DNA of 64,000 bases. Source: Pyrinomonadaceae bacterium (GTDB lineage: Bacteria > Acidobacteriota > Blastocatellia > Pyrinomonadales > Pyrinomonadaceae). The stretch is taken from assembly GCA_028284415.1 (NCBI GenBank), contig JANQRU010000006.1:124001-188000 (forward strand). Direction: 5' to 3'. Within the stretch, counting starts at the first letter, position 1, and the number at the start of each line of letters is the position of its first letter. The translations under genes and the position numbers were made by a program. The notes under the pieces were generated by a model that did not search any database, was not told where the DNA came from, and worked only from the letters and a program-made list of their open reading frames with translations. Positions 59,999 through 64,000 of this stretch are shown here, one piece after another.

Positions 59999-62697
59999 TA
60001 GCCTAGATTTTCCAAATTCTCATTCAATGCCTTCGTTTGAGTTTCGATTTCCGCAACTCTTTCTCTTACTGCATCAACTTTTTCTTTTGGTGCTTTGTTG
60101 ACGAAGTTTTCGTTTGAGAGTTGTTTATCGAGTCGTTCTTTTTCCGTTTCAAGTTTGTTGATTTGATTTTGTAAGCGTTTGCGTTCCTTTTCAAAATCAA
60201 TTAAGCCTTCGAGCGGAATTGCGATTTCTGTGCCGTTGGTTAGAACGCCTTTGGCGGAAGCGTTCGGGGCATCGAGCGATTCGCCGAGCGTTAGATCTTT
60301 TGCTCTGGCGAGTTTTAGGATTTGAGCTTCATTTGATGCGAAGATGTTTTGTGTTTCGGGATTTCCGGCAAGGTGGATCGAGATTTTGTCAGATGGCTTG
60401 ATCTGCATTTCGGCACGTATGTTTCTGATCTTTGTAATCAATTCAATGATCGTCTGCATTTCCGACTCGGCTTTTTCGTTAATCAATTCGGCGTTTGATT
60501 CAGGAAAATCCGCGAGCATAATTGTCGGTTCAGCGTTACTGTAAGCAGAATTGTGCAAAGATGCATCCGCTCCAGGCAATTTGTGCCAAAGTTCTTCCGT
60601 AAGATACGGCATAAATGGGTGAAGCAGACGCAGAGATTGTTCGAGAATTGTTAAAATTCTCGTTGTACTTTCAGTGTCTCCTGCCGTGATTTCATCCTTT
60701 GAAAGTTCGATATACCAATCGCAGAAATCATCCCAAAAGAAATGATAAAGTTTATCAACTGCAACGTGAAAAGCATATTTATCGAGTGCTTCATTTATTT
60801 CTTTCGCGGTTTTATTCAAACGCGAGATGATCCACTTATCAGCGATCTTTTCGGCATTTTCGAGTGTTGCAAGATCAACCTTTGCACCTTCTGCATTCAT
60901 CAAGCAAAAGCGTGTTGCATTCCAGATTTTATTGGCAAAGTTTCGGTAAGATTCAACCTTTTCATCACGCCAAGCGAAGTCCATTCCCGTTGAAGAACCC
61001 GCCAAAGTTATGCGTGTTGCATCAACACCGTATTGCTCGAAAACGTCCATCGGATCAACGCCGTTCCCTTTCGTTTTCGACATACGCTGACCGTCTTTTG
61101 CCAGAACCGTTCCCGTGATGTAAACATCGTCAAAAGGTCTTTCGCCGATGAATTTCATAGCCGACATAACCATTCTGGAAACCCATAAAAAGATTATGTC
61201 GCGGGCAGTTACAAGAACATCAGTTGGGTGAAATTCCTGTAAATCTTCCGTTTCGTTTATTTCGCCGTCCCAACTCAGCGTTGAAAATGACCAAAGCCAA
61301 GATGAAAACCATGTGTCGAGAACATCTTCATCTTGCGTCAGTTCATCAGTTCCCGCATTTTCGATGGCTTCTTCTTTTGATCTTGCAACAAAAACATTTC
61401 CGTCCTTGTCATACCAAGCCGGAATCTGATGTCCCCACCAAAGTTGGCGAGAAATTGTCCAATCACGCAAATTTTCTAGCCAATCCGTATAAACTTTTGT
61501 ATGCGGATTTTCGGGTGTAAAGCGTGGATAATCTTTATCTTTTTTGAGTTCGAGAGCCAAATCACGCATCTCGTCCATTTTCACCCACCATTGTTCAGAG
61601 ATGAGCGTTTCGATAACGGTTTTACAACGTTCGCACACGGGCAGAACCATTTCATAGTCATCAATTTTTTCGAGCAATCCGAGTTCATCAAATTTTTCAA
61701 CAACTAATTTACGTGCTTTGTAACGGTCTAAACCGCTGAAATCTTCACCCGCGTCCTCGTTCATTGTGCCGTCAAGATTCATTACGTTAAGTTGTGGCAG
61801 ATTTTGTCTCTGCCCCATTTCATAATCATTCGGGTCGTGTGCAGGTGTGATCTTAACCGCACCCGTTCCAAATCCCGCATCAACATATTCATCAGAAATG
61901 ATAGGGATTTCGCGGTTAGTCAAAGGTAAATCAATAGTTTTACCAATTAAATCCTTGAATCGTTCATCATTCGGATTAACCGCAACCGCCGTGTCACCAA
62001 GCATTGTTTCCGGTCTCGTCGTTGCAACAGTCAAAGTTCTCTTCTGCTCACTCTCCTTAATCGGATACTGCAAATAATAAAGCTTTCCGTCCTTCTTCTC
62101 TTTATCTTCAACTTCGAGATCAGACAAAACTGTCTCGTCTTTCGGACACCAATTTACGATTCTCGCACCGCGATAAATATTTCCTTCTTCATATAAAGCA
62201 ACGAAAACATTGCGAACAGCTTTTGATAAACCTTCGTCCATCGTAAAGGCTTCGCGTGACCAATCAACCGAAATTCCCTCACGGCGAATTTGTTTGAGAA
62301 TCGTTCCGCCATATTGTTCTTTCCAATCCCAGACTTTTTTTGTAAACGCCTCCCTGCCGATATCTTGCGGAGTTTTACCTTCATCTTTTTTGAGCTGACG
62401 TGTAACCATCAGTTGAGTCGAAATTCCCGCGTGATCCATTCCCGGAACAAAAAGCGTGCGAAATCCCTGCATACGTTTGCGGCGAGTCAAAACATCCATA
62501 ATCGTATGTTGCAAGGCGTGTCCCATATGCAAACTGCCTGTTACATTTGGTGGTGGAATGACGATTGAGTATTTTTCCGCATCGGGATTCTCATTGATTT
62601 CGGGGCGAAAACATCCATTTTCCTCCCAGCGTTGATAGTGACTTTCTTCGGCTTCTTTCGGGTTATATTGTTTTGATAATTCCATTTTCGTGTTCAT
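59998..62697 (-). CDS. valS: Valyl-tRNA synthetase
   Basis: 899 residues, class I. The HIGH motif reads HMGH (57-60, in NVTGSLHMGH), the KMSKS motif reads RMSKTKGNGVDP (about residue 537), and the editing domain has TVATTRPETMLGDTAVAVNP. SISQLWWGHQIPAW-type sequence (SRQLWWGHQIPAWYDKDGNV) and the C-terminal arm coiled coil (about 835-899) confirm ValS. It charges tRNA-Val. A second ATG lies 12 bases after the first and has equal claim as start; neither has a clear Shine-Dalgarno. Confidence 0.98.
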   Translation of the reverse strand: MNTKMELSKQYNPKEAEESHYQRWEENGCFRPEINENPDAEKYSIVIPPPNVTGSLHMGHALQHTIMDVLTRRKRMQGFRTLFVPGMDHAGISTQLMVTRQLKKDEGKTPQDIGREAFTKKVWDWKEQYGGTILKQIRREGISVDWSREAFTMDEGLSKAVRNVFVALYEEGNIYRGARIVNWCPKDETVLSDLEVEDKEKKDGKLYYLQYPIKESEQKRTLTVATTRPETMLGDTAVAVNPNDERFKDLIGKTIDLPLTNREIPIISDEYVDAGFGTGAVKITPAHDPNDYEMGQRQNLPQLNVMNLDGTMNEDAGEDFSGLDRYKARKLVVEKFDELGLLEKIDDYEMVLPVCERCKTVIETLISEQWWVKMDEMRDLALELKKDKDYPRFTPENPHTKVYTDWLENLRDWTISRQLWWGHQIPAWYDKDGNVFVARSKEEAIENAGTDELTQDEDVLDTWFSSWLWSFSTLSWDGEINETEDLQEFHPTDVLVTARDIIFLWVSRMVMSAMKFIGERPFDDVYITGTVLAKDGQRMSKTKGNGVDPMDVFEQYGVDATRITLAGSSTGMDFAWRDEKVESYRNFANKIWNATRFCLMNAEGAKVDLATLENAEKIADKWIISRLNKTAKEINEALDKYAFHVAVDKLYHFFWDDFCDWYIELSKDEITAGDTESTTRILTILEQSLRLLHPFMPYLTEELWHKLPGADASLHNSAYSNAEPTIMLADFPESNAELINEKAESEMQTIIELITKIRNIRAEMQIKPSDKISIHLAGNPETQNIFASNEAQILKLARAKDLTLGESLDAPNASAKGVLTNGTEIAIPLEGLIDFEKERKRLQNQINKLETEKERLDKQLSNENFVNKAPKEKVDAVRERVAEIETQTKALNENLENLG

Positions 62698-62768
62698 TCT
62701 GACTTTAATAATGTTTGTTGATTCTAAACAAACTAGTAATTATTTTCTATCTAAGATATTCAAAAATA

Positions 62769-62807
62769 AAAGGTTAGTTTTAATCTCGAAAGAAAAAACT
62801 AACCTTT
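62769..62807 (-). terminator. Terminator after the acidic-protein gene
   Basis: Perfect 13-bp inverted repeat AAAGGTTAGTTTT / AAAACTAACCTTT (62769-62781 with 62795-62807). On the minus strand it follows the gene at 62831 by 23 bases and leads into TTTTATTTTT. Confidence 0.85.
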
Positions 62808-62830
62808 ATAAAGAAATATTTTTTTGAACC

Positions 62831-64000
62831 TTAATCTTTCATTTTTTCTTCCGCCATTTTTTTGATTATTAAGTCCGCCATTTGCGGAACGACTTCCCAA
62901 GCAATTTCTTTAATGGCTCGCTCGGAAAGTTTTTCGACGACTTTTTGTGTGATAATTTCTACCATCTCAATTGAAATAGTTTGTTCTATTACTTCTTTCG
63001 TATTTTCATTTACAGCTTTCGGCGTAGATTCTTGCTCACGTTCTTCTTCACTTACAGGTTCATTAACTGCATCTTCTTCCACTTGCTCTGTGACTTCAGC
63101 TACTGGAGAAACTTCTTGATTTTCTAATCCATCTACTTGGGCAGTTTCTGGAGCAACTTCTTCCTGTTCTTCCGAAATGGCTTGTTCTTGCTCTTCTTCA
63201 ACCTCTTCCTGTTCAGAAACATCAGATTGTGCTTCTTCTTCAGGTAAATCCATCGGTGGAAGTTCAAGCAAATTCATTTCATCCAATTCCAAAACAGATG
63301 CCGCTTCGGGTATCGGAAGTTCAGCTGTTTTCTCTCCGTCATTTTCACCAAACTCGGCGAATGCAACTGATGCAGGGCTTGGTTGAGACTCAAATTCTTC
63401 TACATTTTCAACCTCATCAGAAAGCTCTTCTTCAGAACTTTCAACAACAGGTGTAAATTCAAAATCTTTTTCAACAGTTTCCTCTGATTCGGATGTGAAA
63501 TCAAAACTTTCCTCTGAATCTTCTATTTCTACTTCGTCTTCGACATCTTCAACTGCTTCCAGTTCTTGTGTGTCAATAAAATCCTGATTTTCTTCACCAA
63601 TAAGTTCTTCAGTGTCATCCTCACTTGATTCATCATCTGCATAAAGTGTCGTATCACTATCTGGTTCATTTTCAGATAGCTCCATTTCTCTATACATATC
63701 AGATTCTTCTTCCTCAGAAATAATTGATTCTTCTTCTGATTCAATTTCTTCTGTGGCAAATAACTCATCTGAATCTGTTTCATTTGATTCATTGATTTCT
63801 TCCCCTACTTCCAAATCTGATTGGCTATCAGGATAATCAACTTCGGATTGGGAAGTTTCTGCCTCAACTACATCCCTTGTTGGTTCGGGAGAAGATTCGA
63901 ATCTTGCTACATCGTTTACAGGTAAACTACCAACCTGATCGGTTTGAATCATTTCATCATCAATACCGGGTTCGCCATAATCAGCAAACTCATCATGAAC
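62831..64000 (-). CDS. Very acidic low-complexity protein with C-terminal amphipathic helical domain (5' end outside window)
   Basis: The frame is open through the right edge: upstream of the internal ATG at 63952 it still reads VHDEFADYGEPGIDDE without a stop, so the start lies beyond 64000. About 300 residues are dominated by Glu, Ser, Asp and Val (runs such as SEEEESDMYREMELSENEP). The last about 60 are a well-formed amphipathic domain: EVIEQTISIEMVEIITQKVV, EKLSERAIKEIAWEVVPQMA, DLIIKKMAEEK. That C-terminal pattern (I-A-W-E-V-V-P) recurs at the ends of response-regulator-like and PopZ-type polar scaffold proteins. An N-terminal receiver domain off the window is possible. A strong terminator follows. 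Confidence 0.8.
   Translation of the reverse strand, partial: VHDEFADYGEPGIDDEMIQTDQVGSLPVNDVARFESSPEPTRDVVEAETSQSEVDYPDSQSDLEVGEEINESNETDSDELFATEEIESEEESIISEEEESDMYREMELSENEPDSDTTLYADDESSEDDTEELIGEENQDFIDTQELEAVEDVEDEVEIEDSEESFDFTSESEETVEKDFEFTPVVESSEEELSDEVENVEEFESQPSPASVAFAEFGENDGEKTAELPIPEAASVLELDEMNLLELPPMDLPEEEAQSDVSEQEEVEEEQEQAISEEQEEVAPETAQVDGLENQEVSPVAEVTEQVEEDAVNEPVSEEEREQESTPKAVNENTKEVIEQTISIEMVEIITQKVVEKLSERAIKEIAWEVVPQMADLIIKKMAEEKMKD

Noticed and set aside
63177-63456. Ser-rich plus-strand ORFs
   Set aside because: Antisense shadows of the acidic protein (GAA/GAG codons give TTC/CTC).
1-64000. tRNA, rRNA, CRISPR array, intact IS transposase or prophage genes
   Set aside because: None recognised by eye; a tRNAscan-SE, Infernal and CRISPRCasFinder run would be decisive.

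Overview
The window reads as chromosomal DNA of a Gram-negative bacterium. Lipid A and inner-core LPS genes (lpxD, waaF, gmhB) and many signal peptides point to a two-membrane envelope. The mix of AT-rich sequence, membrane Ser/Thr kinases with Thr/Pro-rich tails, TPR and CHAT proteins, secreted DinB-like proteins, NtrC/PilR regulators with sigma-54 pilin promoters, and a pilin with an acidobacterial-looking N-terminus suggests Acidobacteriota (Blastocatellia-like). That placement is inference. I recognised no rRNA, tRNA, CRISPR array or intact transposase by eye.

Layout. 1-8754: a kinase and secreted-protein neighbourhood. It holds the C-terminal part of one membrane Ser/Thr kinase, two secreted proteins, a second kinase whose extracytoplasmic end looks like an M15/DUF5715 zinc carboxypeptidase, and a TPR protein capped at both ends by the same ~60-residue domain. 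8762-12345: deoC-rpiB with encapsulation-peptide-like N-termini, hpt, an AraC-type regulator and a VOC protein. 12362-19044: a blaI-blaR1-DUF4932 (HExxH) operon with a palindromic operator, embedded in decayed copies of nearby genes, two DUF4286 paralogues (one broken by two stops) and a MITE-like element. 19239-27301: esterase, PBP1A, K+ channel, then SDR-waaF-gmhB and a cupin. 27343-33547: pilS-pilR-pilA with a sigma-54 promoter, followed by an O-antigen-ligase/PglL-type protein. 33625-40483: ABC export cassette with an embedded TPR gene, priA and lpxD.

40494-48589: a sigma factor, a membrane anti-sigma-like protein and an exported caspase-like CHAT/TPR protein, followed on the same strand by an effector-like protein, a small TPR protein and a protein with a transthyretin-like N-terminus. 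This is the best candidate in the window for an undescribed system. 48901-54038: msrB, an exported beta-carbonic anhydrase with a charged linker, two secreted DinB paralogues, and an ntrX-like regulator facing a second pilin with a near-perfect sigma-54 promoter; the pilin sits between ntrX and ntrY. 56318-64000: CPBP protease, DUF1499 protein, nadC, two small or unknown genes, valS, and a very acidic protein that runs off the right edge.

The main themes are envelope biogenesis, transmembrane signalling (two Ser/Thr kinases, two histidine kinase/NtrC pairs, one sigma/anti-sigma pair, BlaR/BlaI) and type IV pilin expression. Start codons were re-chosen wherever a Shine-Dalgarno sequence or a better ATG/GTG argued against the longest open frame.
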